64,000 bases of DNA from positions 1,248,281 through 1,312,280 of the forward strand of contig KN832561.1 of assembly GCA_000827205.1 (NCBI GenBank). Direction: 5' to 3'. This DNA is from Plicaturopsis crispa FD-325 SS-3. Its lineage: Eukaryota > Basidiomycota > Agaricomycetes > Amylocorticiales > Amylocorticiaceae. The first letter of the stretch is position 1. The number at the start of each line of letters is the position of its first letter. The notes beneath the pieces were generated by a model. The model had not been told where the DNA came from. It made no database searches and was given only the letters and a program-made list of their open reading frames with translations. The position numbers and the translations under genes were made by a program. Shown here piece by piece: positions 48,828-61,280 of the stretch.

Positions 48828-49265
48828 GCACCGCCGCACGTCGGATCCGGGGACGCGTTCTTTGTACATGTACACTGGCTGGAATCTAACTATTGTAAAA
48901 CTCGCATTTTTGTCGGTCTTTCTCGCACTGCCTGAGTCGGTCCTTTCAAACGCGTATTTTTATTTCGACGTATCTTTTCGTGCCGTCGTAGGGCGGAGAA
49001 CGCCGCCGTCGAGCGCAGGGCCTCGGTGGAAGGTGCTGGAAGGATTGGGAGCGTGGGAAAGGCCTAGAGAAGAACGCGTCGAAACTTCGAGAACGAAAAA
49101 GTCCAAGTACAAAAACGCGCACTCGTCTACAGCCCACAGACGCTCGCACTTTTTCTTCCCTCCCATACCATCTCCCATCTACTCCCCCATCCACCCCCGC
49201 ACCTGTGCGTAGTTTCTTGCGCCCTCCGTCGCTGCTTGACGCTGATTTAAATTCTGTAGATCAAA
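48828..49265. promoter_or_regulatory. HSP90 promoter region
   Basis: About 440 bp before the HSP90 ATG, including the 3' end of TSC1 mRNA. It contains a perfect heat-shock element (annotated separately) and a pyrimidine-rich tract just upstream of the likely transcription start (TTTTTCTTCCCTCCC at 49149). Confidence 0.7.
49080..49094 (+). promoter_or_regulatory. heat-shock element (three perfect nGAAn units)
   Basis: CGAAACTTCGAGAAC: three alternating 5-bp units nGAAn-nTTCn-nGAAn, the binding site for an Hsf1 trimer, about 170 bp upstream of the HSP90 start codon. A further GAA follows at 49095. Confidence 0.85.
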
Positions 49266-51709
49266 ATGGCCACTGAGAGCTTTGGCTTCCAGGCTGAGAT
49301 CAGTCAATTGCTTGACTTGATTATCAGTATGTCTTTTATCTACATTGCATTTGCGCTCGCGTACTGACGACGATCATAGACACCTTCTACTCCAACAAGG
49401 AGATTTTCCTTCGTGAACTCATCTCGAACGGATCCGATGCCCTCGACAAAATCCGATATGCATCCCTCACCGACCCCTCCGCTCTCGACACCGAGAAGGA
49501 GCTCTACATCCGCATCACCCCCGACAAAGAGAACAAAATTCTCTCCATCCGGGATACTGGTGTCGGTATGACCAAGGCCGACATGGTGAACAACCTCGGT
49601 ACGATTGCCAAGTCCGGGACAAAGGTACATTTTGCGGCGTCCATACTTTAATCCTTCCTAATCTAATCGACTATCACCTATCTCAGGGCTTCATGGAAGC
49701 GCTTAGCTCCGGTGCTGATATCTCCATGATTGGGCAATTCGGTGTCGGTTTCTACTCCGCATACCTTGTTGCCGACCGCGTGCAGGTCATCTCAAAACAC
49801 AACGACGACGAGCAGTACATCTGGGAGTCGGCTGCCGGTGGAACCTTCACCATCACACCCGACACCGTCAACCCCCCTCTTGGCCGTGGTACCGACATCC
49901 GCCTCTACCTTAAGGAGGACCAGCTCGAGTACCTTGAGGAGAAGAAGATCAAGGACATCGTCAAGAAGCACTCTGAGTTCATCTCGTACCCCATCCAACT
50001 TGCAGTGACCAAGGAGGTCGAGAAGGTACGTGTTTGCCTCTTCAAGCGTAGACAATCAGGGCTCACGCTTTTCTGTTGTACAGGAGGTTGAGGACGACGA
50101 GGCTGTCGAGGAGGAGGAGTCCGAGGACAAGCCCAAGATCGAGGAGGTCGACGACGAGGACAAGCCCAAAAAGACCAAGAAGATCAAGGAGTCCGAGACG
50201 ACCAACGAGGAGCTCAACAAGACGAAGCCTATATGGACACGCAATCCCTCGGAAATCACCACCGAGGAGTACGCTGCATTCTACAAGTCGTTGTCGAACG
50301 ACTGGGAAGACCACCTTGCCGTCAAGCACTTCTCCGTTGAGGGTCAGCTTGAGTTCAAGGCCATCCTCTACATTCCCAAACGGTACGTCGATCTTTCTCT
50401 GATATGTTTTTGCGCGTACTCACGCTTCCCTGCAGTGCCCCCTTCGACCTCTTCGAGACCAAGAAGAAGCGCAACAACATCAAGCTCTATGTCCGCCGTG
50501 TCTTCATCATGGACGACTGCGAGGACCTCATCCCCGAGTACCTCAACTTCGTCAAGGGTATCGTCGACTCCGAGGATCTCCCCCTCAACATCTCGCGTGA
50601 GACCCTCCAGCAGAACAAGATTCTCAAGGTCATCCGCAAGAACATCGTCAAGAAGTCCATGGACCTCATCAGCGAGATCGCTGAGGACAAGGACAACTTC
50701 GCGAAGTTCTACGAGGCGTTCGGCAAGAACTTGAAGCTCGGTATCCACGAGGACGCCCAGAACCGCAGCAAGCTCGCTGAGTTCCTCCGCTTCTACTCGA
50801 CCAAGTCGACAGAGGAGCAGGTGTCGCTCAAGGGTAAGCGCGTTTCTTGTTTTGACATTTTTTGTATCATGTGCTCATCCAGCTGCTCGTAGACTACATC
50901 ACCCGCATGCCCGAGGTCCAGAAGTCCATCTACTACCTCACCGGTGAATCCCTCGCCGCCGTCCGCGACTCGCCTTTCCTTGAGGTCCTCAAGAAGAAGG
51001 GCTTCGAGGTCCTTCTCCTCGTCGACCCCATCGACGAGTACGCCATCACCCAGCTCAAGGAGTTCGATGGCAAGAAGCTCGTCTGCGTGTCGAAGGAGGG
51101 TCTTGAGCTCGAGGAGACTGAGGAGGAGAAGGCTGAGCGCGAGCGGGAGAACGCTGAGTTCGCTGAGCTCTGCACTGTCACCAAGGACGCCCTCGGTGAC
51201 AAGGTCGAGAAGGTTGTTGTCTCCAACCGTATCACCGACTCCCCTTGTGTCCTCGTCACCGGCCAATTCGGCTGGTCGTCGAACATGGTGCGTGTTTTCT
51301 GTACTCATCTTTATGCCTACGCGATTATTAACGACGTCTTTGTCTACAGGAGCGTATCATGAAGGCGCAGGCCCTCCGTGACTCGTCGATGTCGTCTTAC
51401 ATGGCATCGAAGAAGACTCTCGAGCTCAACCCCCACAACCCCATCGTCAAGGAGTTGAAGCGGAAAGTCGCTGAGGACAAGGCCGACAAGTCCGTCCGCG
51501 ACCTGACCTACCTCCTCTTCGAGACCGCACTCCTCACCTCCGGCTTCGCCCTCGACGAGCCCACGTCGTTCGCCAAGCGCATCCACCGGATGATCTCGCT
51601 CGGCCTCGACGTCGACGAGGATGAGGAGGACGCACCCGCCGCGGCGTCGGACGACGCGCCCCCACCACTGGAAGCCGCATCCGCGTCCGCGATGGAGGAG
51701 ATCGACTAA
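49266..51709 (+). CDS. HSP90: cytosolic heat shock protein 90
   Basis: ATP-dependent chaperone. Exons 49266-49326, 49380-49624, 49687-50025, 50084-50382, 50436-50833, 50893-51287, 51350-51709; 698 residues, the usual length. The N-terminal GHKL ATPase shows [38 protein letters not shown] and [16 protein letters not shown] charged linker ([19 protein letters not shown]) follows, then the middle domain with [20 protein letters not shown] and the catalytic arginine loop [14 protein letters not shown], then the dimerisation domain. It ends SAMEEID; the family's TPR-binding end is normally MEEVD. No ER or mitochondrial signal. Confidence 0.98.
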
Positions 51710-52992
51710 ACGGTTTCTTCTCTGCGCTCTCGAGGGTTTGCTGGTTGCTCATTGTACTTACGGACGCCGATTTCTTCTTGTCTCTGTGTTTTTACGCTCG
51801 TCCCTGGTTTCTTTACGCATCTTACGACTCGACATATTAAAGCCATCTGCTAGCATCTTACATCGCAAAATCAATGAATTGTTTTCCGTCATCCATACAT
51901 GACTTGCGTGATTATGACTTGGTGAAGATCGTCTTGTTGACGAGTCAGAAATGTGGAGGTCTCAGTTGGATTGATGTGCTTATCATGGGAGCGGCAGGAG
52001 AGCGGTAAATAAATTGAACCTATCGCTTGACTTGTCGTCCCCACGTCGACCGCTTTCTCCCTTGCATTCCCATGTCCCTCCCCAGTCGGCACACTCAGCT
52101 GCAGCCTGCTTTATGTCGTTGATTGCGACGCGCAACGCACGGCATTCAATATTTAACAGCTTGGAACACTCAGTGCTCCCACTCCTCTTGATCCCCGTCA
52201 TACATATCCTGGCGGCCGTCCATCTGCCGACTGGCTACTGCTACGCCCTTCTGTTACCGCCGACGCCAGGGACACGAAAACACGCGGATCGCCGACTCCA
52301 ACGCGAGCCTCGTTCTTTGTCCTCGAAGCGATTGCCACCGTCCGGCGACAACTTTCCTGGCCATCGATATGCTCCGGGAGTTGATGATAGTGGACCTTGT
52401 GGTACACGACAAGAGGCGACGAGGACGCTGTAGGGCGTGGCAATGGGTGAGCTCGCTGCTCAATGACGAGGATTGACTCGACCAGGCGTGGCACCGCAAG
52501 GCGCGTCGGTCACTGCAGTCACACTCGCAGTGACAGACGCCGTCACGCGTCGACATTCACTCTCATCACCGTCGTCTATTGGATCGCCCAGGGATCGACC
52601 CTCGCTAGTGCCGCTCCTTTATTCTGCGTTTCCGGCTGGGATATCTCTGTCGTTGTGCACGGTAGACTCCGAATATCAGCTAGGGCCGACTAGGAGACGC
52701 GGTTGTGACCGAATTCACGGTCGGTCACGTCGTGTGAGTCAAGCCAATTTTTCCTAAAGCGTGGCTCTCGGCGTTTCCAACGCGTCTTCCTCTTTCCTCT
52801 TTCCAGTCACCGTCTCCATTGTTCGCCCTTTTCTCCTCGCCCCATCCGCATGCTCCCCTTTTCCACTAGCCGCCCTACAACCTCTTAAAGACTCGCTCGT
52901 CTCGCTTTGTATTTGCTCTGTATCTTTATTCGCTTTCTACCAAGACGCCTATCTGCCTTCACTACCAAACTCCTCCTGCAACAATCCCCGCG
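51710..52992. other. intergenic region, nothing recognised
   Basis: About 1.28 kb between HSP90 and the next plus-strand gene. A pyrimidine-rich stretch from about 52780 to 52985 precedes the next start codon and probably marks its promoter and 5' UTR. Confidence 0.5.
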
Positions 52993-53781
52993 ATGAGCCC
53001 CATTGCTGAACCCCAGCCGCGACACGCGTACGCGCACTCGGATCTGGCTACGACGCCTTTCATGAGGTCGCTCTCGTCGCGCTCAGGCTCTCTGGTGCGT
53101 TCTTTTCCTTCGCGACGCGCGTCGTTACGCGACAACCGTCCTTACCCGTCTGCTTTCCAGAACGCGCCCTCTCCCCGTGCCATCGCGAGTCCACAGCGTC
53201 TCTTATCTCCTATTTCGCTCGTAGAACCTTCACCGCGTCGCGCTACATCCGTGAGTAGTAGCTCTCGCTCTTAACTCGTCGTCGCTAACCAAGTCGCGTC
53301 ACAGAAACCCCTGTCCTTGCACTGCCGCTCATCGCCTAGACGTCGCAGCACCCCCAGTCAGCTCTCACGCCATCGCCGGCGCCTCTGTGCGCGTTCCGAC
53401 TGTCCATTTGAGGCTGTCGACGCCCCATTCGAGTGCCTTCCCTGGATCTCTGCACTCGAGGCGACACCGGATGTTGTCGATATGTGGGATCTCGCAGATC
53501 TATCACAGATCGTCATCCACGAGGAGGAAAGCTGCTGTGCAGCTGGGCCTGGGCCAGTGCGGAGGCGCAAAACCTCCCTGCGATCGAGCCCTCTTGGTTC
53601 GGAGAACTCCCCAGCCCGGCACCCGACTATTCCGTACCCGATCGACTGCGATGTGCACTTACGCAGCCCTCGAACGCCCATGACGCGCGGTGCTATGCTA
53701 CCCTCTCAAGTCCGGTTCCACAACCTCCTCCCGGTTTACACCCCTTACAACTCTCATAACGACGAGTCACGCTCGCTCTAG
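52993..53781 (+). CDS. hypothetical Ser/Arg/Pro-rich protein
   Basis: Two exons (52993-53250, 53305-53781) joined by a textbook intron (GTGAGT...TCACAG) give 244 residues. The first third is Ser/Arg/Pro-rich (MRSLSSRSGSLVRSFPSRRA, SPRAIASPQRLLSPISLVEP) with many SP sites. The middle has a more ordered acidic block (FECLPWISALEATPDVVDMW, LADLSQIVIHEEES). The end has RTPMTRGAMLPSQVRFHNLL. The strong intron and pyrimidine-rich leader favour a real gene; I recognise no family. Confidence 0.6.
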
Positions 53782-54758
53782 CAGCGCGCCTTCATCCTCA
53801 CCAGCGGGCCAGCTAATCACGCCCATCTCATAATTATTCATCCCGGCCCCGTACTCACGACACGCCACTCGAAATCCCATGCACACCTCAGATGCGACCA
53901 TACAGCATACAACAATATTTAATGCCCCCTCTGCCTTCAACATTGCAGCATATCGCCCATTTTTACGCATATAATCAATCAACCATCAGCCGGCACGAAA
54001 AAAACATGTATCTCTTCGCCCCGTCATTTATTACCTCGACTTATCGGACCTTCGCCTTCGACTCAACGATATGATCTTTTATCTCTCTACGACGGAACTT
54101 CCCAGCCTGTGACTTATTTCCCTTATTTTATCCGCCGATATCTTCTGTTTTTGCACCTGCTGTTTTTTATATCGCCTCGCCCTTGTTGGTCCGCCAAACC
54201 CGCTCACGACAATACTACGACATAACACGTTAACTTTTCCCTAGCTTTCGGTCTGTGCGCATACTTAATCCACCTACTTACCGTCTCGACTCTCCATGAT
54301 ATGAATACTCGTTATGTGCCTGCCGCTCCCAATCCTGACTGTTTCCCCGTGTCCTGGCCCCCGCGATGTTAGCTCGCGTTTCAATTTGTTGTACTTACTT
54401 AGTATTGTTATCCTCCGACATATCCTGTTTCTGTTACACCTGTCTCATATACTTAGCGCTCGTTCTCACTTATCTCCTCCCCAGTTATGCCTCTCATCTA
54501 TTGTCGTTAATCGAATACAGCCGCATTTATTGTATTAACTGCGAGTAGAAATTCTGAGCCTGAGGCCGGAGGACACTGGACAGACGGTATGTGTTTTCTT
54601 GTAGGAGTAGTAAGTTCTATGTGATTCCCGGTGGATGAACACCAGGTGGATGATATAGCTAATGCTCGACAACGGAGTGTAGTACAGTAAGTAGTACATT
54701 TTTTGAGCGGATGGGGACATCTAGGAAACGTATGATACAGCTGCTAACCGCCAACGCG
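53782..54758. other. convergent 3' spacer
   Basis: About 980 bp between the hypothetical protein (+) and SER1 (-), markedly A/T-rich compared with its neighbours and rich in TTTAT/TATTT words. Likely long 3' UTRs; no gene recognised. Confidence 0.5.
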
Positions 54759-56112
54759 TTACTGAGCGTCCGACGATTTCGCCGCCTCCGCGTTGGCAAT
54801 GAATTCCTTGATGAAGGCAACTAACTTGTCCGTGTCCTCCTCCGTGACGGCATTGTAGAGCGAGACGCGGATACCTGGTTATAAGTCAGCGAAATACGGA
54901 CGAACAGAGATCATTGTACTCACCTCCGACAGACCTAACAAGATTCAAGTTGAGTCGATTTAGCGGCGAAATACGAGGCATGAGGTATCAATGGTGTTGA
55001 ACGCACCTATGCCCTGCTAGTGCCTTCAAGCCCTGCGCATCTGCATCTTTGAGGAACTTTTCCTGCAGCCCGTCGCCCAGGAGGCCAAATGTAACGTTTA
55101 CAGAGCTCCCGGAACCATCCTGGACTTTCCTCTGGAGGATCCCCTTCGCCTCGCCCTCTTTCACCACCGCATACACCTTCTCTGCCTTCCGCTTATTCAG
55201 GGCCTCGTAGTACGGCAGCCCGCCCAGCTTCTTCATATGCTCTAGCACAAGCCCCGAGATGTACAGGGACAGCACCGACGGGGTATTGTAGAGGCTCTTG
55301 TTGTCCGCAATCGTCTTGTACGCAAGCGTCGCAGGGACGGCGGCGGCGCCGAGCTTCGCGGCCGCGTCAACGTCGACCATGCAGTCCTCGCGCACGATCA
55401 CAATCGTCACGCCCGCGGGCCCGATGTTCTTCTGCGCGCCCGCGTAAATGATCGCGTGCTCGCCGAGGTGCGGGATCGGGCGCGCCATGAACGAGGACGA
55501 GTAGTCCGCGACGAGGGGCAGGAGCGTGCCCTTGGGCAGGCGGTGGAAGGGGAACGACGCGGGCGAGTCGTCCTCGTGTGCGTACTCTACGCCATCGACG
55601 GTCTCGTTCGCGCAGTAGTAAATCAGCGCGGGGTCGTCCGAGAATGCGTAGTGCTCGTGCGCGGGGATGTTGTCGAAGGACTTGGCGTCTTTCGAGTACG
55701 GCCGCGCGTCGACCGCGATGTTGACCCGGGAGCCGCCCAGCCGCCGAGCCTCCTCCATCGCCTTTTTGCTCCACGAGCCCGTCACGCAGTAGTCTACGAC
55801 GCGCTCGTGGTCCGGCTCCGGGTGCAGCAGCCGGTGGCGCGCGAGGAGGTTGTACACGACGGCGTCGAACTGCAGCGAGCCGCCGCCCTGCGTGAAGAGG
55901 ATGCGGTGCGTGGAGGGCACGTCGAGCATGGTGCGGATGTTCGACTCGGTCTGGGCGAGGAAGGCGGCAAAGTCCTTCCCGCGGTGCGAGATCTCAGCGA
56001 TGCCTATGCCCGTGCCGTTGAAGTTGAGCAGGCCTTTCGACGCCTCTTCGAGGACGGGCAGAGGCAAGGCTGATGGCCCCGCTCCGAAATTGACAACACG
56101 ACCGTGGGCCAT
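54759..56112 (-). CDS. SER1: phosphoserine aminotransferase
   Basis: PLP enzyme that converts 3-phosphohydroxypyruvate plus glutamate to phosphoserine, step two of serine synthesis. Exons 55007-56112, 54924-54934 and 54759-54874 give 410 residues. The N-terminus has VNFGAGPSALPLPVLEEA and EISHRGKDFAAFLAQTESNI, then LFTQGGGSLQFDAVVYNLL. The PLP lysine is in IIYAGAQKNIGPAGVTIVIV. The C-terminal block GHRSVGGIRVSLYNAV is assembled across an 11-nt microexon. Length is slightly above yeast Ser1 (395). Plain cytosolic N-terminus. Upstream, on the opposite strand, lies tRNA-Ser(GCU), a chance functional echo. Confidence 0.96.
54924..54934 (-). other. SER1: 11-nt microexon of SER1
   Basis: Minus-strand reading TTGTTAG, GTCTGTCGGAG, GTGAGT. 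It supplies the third base of Arg, the codons Ser-Val-Gly and the first base of Gly in the conserved GHRSVGGIR motif. Confidence 0.92.
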
Positions 56113-56454
56113 CTTGAGAGAGAATTAACTGCAGAAAGTTGTGATTAAAGTGAGGTGCCTCTGGTCGGTCATTTGCCCAAAATCAGCTACCCGGAGGCGA
56201 AAGATATCCTTGCGAACATGCCTGATGTTTGGGACAGATGTATTCCCTCTGCGTGTAAGTCTGAATAGCAGCTCCAGATACTGAGGAAGTACCGTGAACT
56301 GAAGTCGACGATAAAGGGAGATCGGTTTTTGAAGACAAAGTCCATCCCGCGGAGTCACAATGACTTCATCTTCGGACGTAGTAGCGCCTGCATTCGAGTA
56401 GGATGCTGCTGGGATGCTGTGATTATAACCTTCAGCCTGCGGAGTCAAATCATA

Positions 56455-56556
56455 GTCACTTTGCCGGAGTGGTTAACGGGATCGCCTGCTATTCTCTCAG
56501 ATTAGCTTGCCAGCGGTTGGGCTTTGCCCGCGAGTGTTCGAATCGCTCAGGTGACG
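56455..56556 (+). tRNA. tRNA-Ser(GCU) with a 20-nt intron
   Basis: Acceptor stem GTCACTT pairs with AGGTGAC. The D-arm is CCG-GAGTGGTTAA-CGG. The anticodon stem ATCGC pairs with GCGGT, and the loop CTGCTA|A carries anticodon GCT (34-36). The intron occupies 56492-56511, right after position 37, the canonical place for nuclear tRNA introns. A long variable arm (GGGC-TTT-GCCC) marks a class II tRNA, as expected for serine. T-arm GAGTG-TTCGAAT-CGCTC. The discriminator base is G. Confidence 0.93.
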
Positions 56557-56559
56557 ATG

Positions 56560-56564
56560 TTTTT
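56560..56564 (+). terminator. Pol III terminator of tRNA-Ser
   Basis: A run of five T residues four bases after the tRNA discriminator. Confidence 0.8.
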
Positions 56565-56722
56565 GTCCAGTCTTCGATTTTACCCAACTTTTACCTGTAT
56601 ACACTGAGGAATGCGCCCTAACTTTTTCTACGCGTCCATCCGGAGTACCCGCCGCATGCAAAGGTCGATATTAAAACAAGGAAATAAACATGATAATTTA
56701 GTGCAACACAGCTGAAATGCCA

Positions 56723-59700
56723 CTACTCATCCCTCCCCATATCAATCACAAAAGTGCTCCTGCCTCCTCTGGGGAGGACGAGAACTTTCTCCGCGCCGTG
56801 TGCCTGATAGGTCTCCGTGCTGGGAAGCGCCATAGACCCCATCGTCAGCTCACCTGCGATAGGCAACGGTGTAACGGCAATCTTGGGGAGTGCCAGCTCC
56901 CCATGATGCAGCGCAATGAGGGTGATGGGGAATGTAAACGTCGCTCCGTCCTAAGGTACGAAACATCAGTCGCACCCCAAGTTGCAACACAAGAAAGACG
57001 CACCGTTGCTGTGAAATCCCCGCGTTTCCGGCCGCTGACCAGCCAATCACGCACCATCTCCTCCACGTCAAATCGCATAGCGTACTTCCGCTCCTGGTTC
57101 CCTTCGTTCGACCCCCAGTGGAAGGACGTATGGATGCTGAGGAGTGCGGACATGGGTTGGCCTGCGTACAATGGGACCGACCGACCAGATGCCTTTCCTG
57201 TGGAAAACGGTGTGGGAAGAACTTGTAGTCGGGCGGCGGCGATGATCTTCAGAGAGAGTAAATTAGGTATATGACGTGACAGCATGAATAGCAGAACGCA
57301 CGTTCATGTGTGGCACGTCCACAGGAATGACGATCTCGCGCCAGTCGCCGAGTGCAGCGACAGAATGGTCACTAGTGCTCATTATCTAGTGCGAGAAATT
57401 AACCACAGACAGAAGTGACCAGGGAACCGGACGCACCTTCTTGACTTCACTCAGGGCCTCGTCGAGCTCGGCATTCTTGTCAGGATGGGGAGGGACATGC
57501 AGTTCTCCCGTGATACCATATTTCTCAACCCAGGAAGCATCACTTTCCAAGGCTTCGATAAGTCGATTGATCATGAGCTCTCGCTGGAATAACTGCGAAG
57601 TAGATTCCTTGGTCACGTCCTCCACTGTGCGCCGTATCATCGATTCCACCTCTGAGAATCAAAGAGTCAACCTCCAGAACCTTTGCGAATAGATTCTGCT
57701 ATACCTTCGCGTAACATCCGATATGTAATTAACAGCCGCAAGGACTCCCGGACTGTGTAATCATGGCGTCAGATAAGTACTTTCCCAGCTGGCACTGAAC
57801 TACAGACCTGGTCCACCAGTAGAGTCAATATGGAAAAGAAAGTTCGCTGGCTGCGCCGGTGTCACTGTCTTCACTGTAGGTCAGCAATCTCGCCGCCCGA
57901 TTTCAAAATGGCATCGAACACGTACGACGATCCCCCGGGACATGCATCCTGCGATGGTCACACCCTCCAGATCCTCGTCTGGACAGTCTAGCTGTGCGGA
58001 ACGGATGCGGACATGCTGATGACTTGTCGTAGAAATAGTGAACTTCGAGAACAGTCTACGTGCCGCGCAGAATGCTTTAGCACGAAAAGTGTAGACATGA
58101 ACGTCTAGATATCCCGTACCTAGTTCCGCGGAAGAAATCTTGTACATTTACAGCAATCGGCAGCGCAGTAGATACGACCCGTGTCAGCCGCAGCGTCCGA
58201 GTCGCCGAGGAATCAGGACCAGTTTTGTATTCCACTTCAATGTTCACTTTCTAAATTAGCCCATGCTCCCGTTAGTTTAGCTCCACCCTGATGCATGGAC
58301 GGAGCACGTACCACAGCATGAAACGCGGATGCATCCGTATGCGGCATCAGGACGGAGACACTAGTATCCGGTTCAACGTTGTTCAACGAGAACGATTCGT
58401 CTGCGGCCTCGAGTGTGTGGTCCACGCCTATACGAGAAAGGGTTAATTTGTGGTGTAAAATGGAGTGGACATGCGAACCTTCTGGATCGCGGAGCTTCGC
58501 CTCCTTGTGCTTGAAGCGAACACCAGAGGAGGTGGACAATTTGATAGACGCATTCGATACGCGATTGCGGCCAGTGCAAACAATGACGAGAAGCGTAGAT
58601 GATGCCCCGAGCTGGACTGTATATTGGCATTAGCACAGTCACCGGAGGAGATGTAGACTCAACTCACTAAGCTGCGGCGGTCGCAAGCGGATGTCAAGTG
58701 CACGAGGATCTCTAGGTATATGTACGACTGTGGACTTCGCTTTGTTCTTCGGCCGATGGGTCCATTGCAGCAGCAGATGCGATATTCGTATCTCGCTGGA
58801 GTCCAGGAGGTAAGCCCCAGACGACGATGTCTGTGAGCAGCTAGGTATGAATGCCTGATCTACGCGATGAATAGGGAACGCACAGGGCAAAATAACTGCA
58901 ACGTCGTTTTTCCTGGGGCCAGAGTTTTGGTCGACGTAGAAAACCTGAGACGCTCTGCGTCACGTCCCGTCAACACCACAGCAATATCGTCAACAGTAAC
59001 GTCCTGCGTACATGTCAGTAACCGGTATACTCGTAATCAAAAGGGATGCTCACGCAAGGCAAGCGGTTTTCGACAGTGACGTCTAAAAGGGAGCCGTCCT
59101 CGGTGTCAGCTGGGCTTGCATTGGCAGATACCCGAATGGACCATGCGGGATGATCAGGGTAGGCTAGATCTGTTGGCGACAGCGTGGTGTAAGCAAGTGC
59201 AAGCGAACGAAGGTCGATTGCAATTACCCGAATCCAGCTCACTGGCGGCGGTGTGCATCGCACCGACGAGACGGGAGACGTACGTTTTCTTATCGTCTTC
59301 AGGTATCAGCATCTCGTTGCCAAGGTCCTCCACATAGGTCTTGAGAAACGATAACATGATATGGATCCAGTCTCTGTCCTTAGATTTCTCCAGAACTTCG
59401 TGGGTATCGATAGCCCGGGAAAGCATAAAGGATTCCAGTGACGTCCATGTATGGGGCGCGTAGTGGGCTGGCAGCGAAGTGTAGGTCTGTAAGGCGACAT
59501 CCATGCGCCCGCGATGCCTGCAATGCCAAGTTAGTATCGAGCTGTAGCAATACATGCACACCTACACGTCGAGGGCCGCCAGGCTACCGTGAAGCTTAAG
59601 CGCAAATTTCCGCCGTCCAGCCTTGGCGTACATATCAATGGCGCGGTTTGTGATGACCACGAAGAGGTCATAAAATTTATCTGCGTCTTCAAGGGAAAGT

Positions 59701-61280
59701 AGAAGTTCCGAGTTGCTTATCCTTTTCGACGACCGCTTTTCTGTGGGCTCCGCAGAGTTCCACGAAGGATGCGGAAACCCCATTGAGAAGGGTGGTTTCT
59801 CAGGGAGATGCCCCGACTTGATGCCTAGCGTATCAAGCTTCATGTCAGTCGGTATGAGGCTTTGCCGATAGATATCGATTGATTAGACTCACTTGATTTC
59901 GCGCAAGTTCGAGGAGTTCGCCTTTGACGGCGTTGAAGCTAATAAGGTTGTGGCCCTCGAAATGATATGCCTGAGCCCAGTCATCACATTGCGCGACAAC
60001 ACTCAGCGCGGAAGAGTACGTCCATGATTCTATGAAGAACTCGGGGATCGTGTTCTGCCCAACATTAGCTGTCACCCGCACACGTGTAATGATGCCTCAT
60101 ACCTCGACTTCACGCAGCCGTCGACCGAAGGCGCCCAAAAAAGCGCTCGACTTTCTGGCTACCTCGATGATGCGGCCCTGCTGGCTGAGCAACGAGCACT
60201 GTCGAGCAAGAAGATATGCCCGGAAATCGAAAACGGATATCGTGTTTGCGAGGATGAGGTCGCGGTAGGGTTTTTTCGTCACAGATAGCAGTGGCGCAGA
60301 GTCGTCTTTCGCTGTTGGCGAAATGAGCGTCCCAAACCACGATAAGTTTTTATCGCGAAGCACTTGGAAGAAGGAGGCCTCGAGCTCGTCGTACACCAAA
60401 AGCGCGTCCTCGAAAAGATTGACATCTTCGAAAGAGCTAGCAAGGCTCTCCTACGCGACAGGAAGAATGCATTCAGTATGCGCCGTATGCTTACATTACT
60501 TATTGCGCAGTATACCTTGAGAATGAAGAAAGTGCAAAAGTTCCATCCCGGCATTTGCCTCTGGCTCTCTGAACGTTTGACTTCCTCTTCCCTCTGAGCA
60601 ACGGCAGAGTTGAAGGCTAGTATGAGACCATCCTTTATTTTGTTGAACAGGTCCGCCCACGCCGCAGGATTATCGTGACCAGTCGACCATGCTAACTGAA
60701 CGCATCTATTTGAACATGTTAGACAAAGTACGACGAAGGGAGGGCGAACCATGACCTGTCTCGTTTGTCCACATTGAAATCAGCTCTCATCTTATCCAAT
60801 ACAGAGCCCTTCATCTGGAAAAATCCCCCTCCAGTATTTCGATTGTCCGGCTTGACAATGTGGAGAATTAGCCATTCTTGGTTCTTCTTGCGCGTAACCA
60901 AACTATGCCAGTCCTTGATTTGTTTTCTAACAGAGGCGCGGTAGGAGTCCAGGTCCTATTCATGCACTCTTGTTAGGCCAAGTCAAACGACGCGCGACTT
61001 GACGACGCACCTCGCACGTCGTGATGTATATGTTCATGAAAGGCTTCTCCAAGATAGTGACTGGTATTTGAGACGTGTGGTCATCACGGACGGTATATAG
61101 GGGAACGAGTGTAACGTCGAGCTCTTGAATTGTGCGAATTGAAGGACGCGATGCAGATTTCCAGTGAATGTTCCGTAAGGGGAGCTGGGAAAGCAGTGCC
61201 TTGTGTGCCTCTTTCCATGTCTCTGACGCGAGAAACGACGGCGCAGCTGCATAAGTGATCCGGGTAGGATGATCAGGCAT
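56723..61280 (-). CDS. TRS130: TRAPPII complex subunit Trs130 (TRAPPC10)
   Basis: Large subunit of TRAPPII, the exchange factor for Ypt31/32-type (Rab11) GTPases at the late Golgi. The model starts MPDHPTRITYAAAPSFLASE and has many exons (about 20). N-terminal blocks match TRAPPC10: SETWKEAHKALLSQLPLRN, KPFMNIYITTCE, QEWLILHIVKPDN, VLDKMRADFNVDKRDRCVQL, RQMPGWNFCTFFILKE, FEDALLVYDELEASFFQVL. The middle is helical (AIDMYAKAGRRKFALKLHGS). C-terminal exons are beta-rich (FDVEEMVRDWLVSGRKRGDF, AGELTMGSMALPSTETYQAH) as in the TRAPPC10 immunoglobulin-like end, finishing FVIDMGRDE. Internal exon borders were not all resolved. The start is 237 bp from the divergent RRP3 start. Confidence 0.88.

Larger units (their letters stand above)
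56113..56722. other. spacer between SER1 and TRS130 containing the tRNA gene
   Basis: Holds the SER1 promoter (left), the tRNA-Ser(GCU) and the TRS130 3' region (right). Confidence 0.6.
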
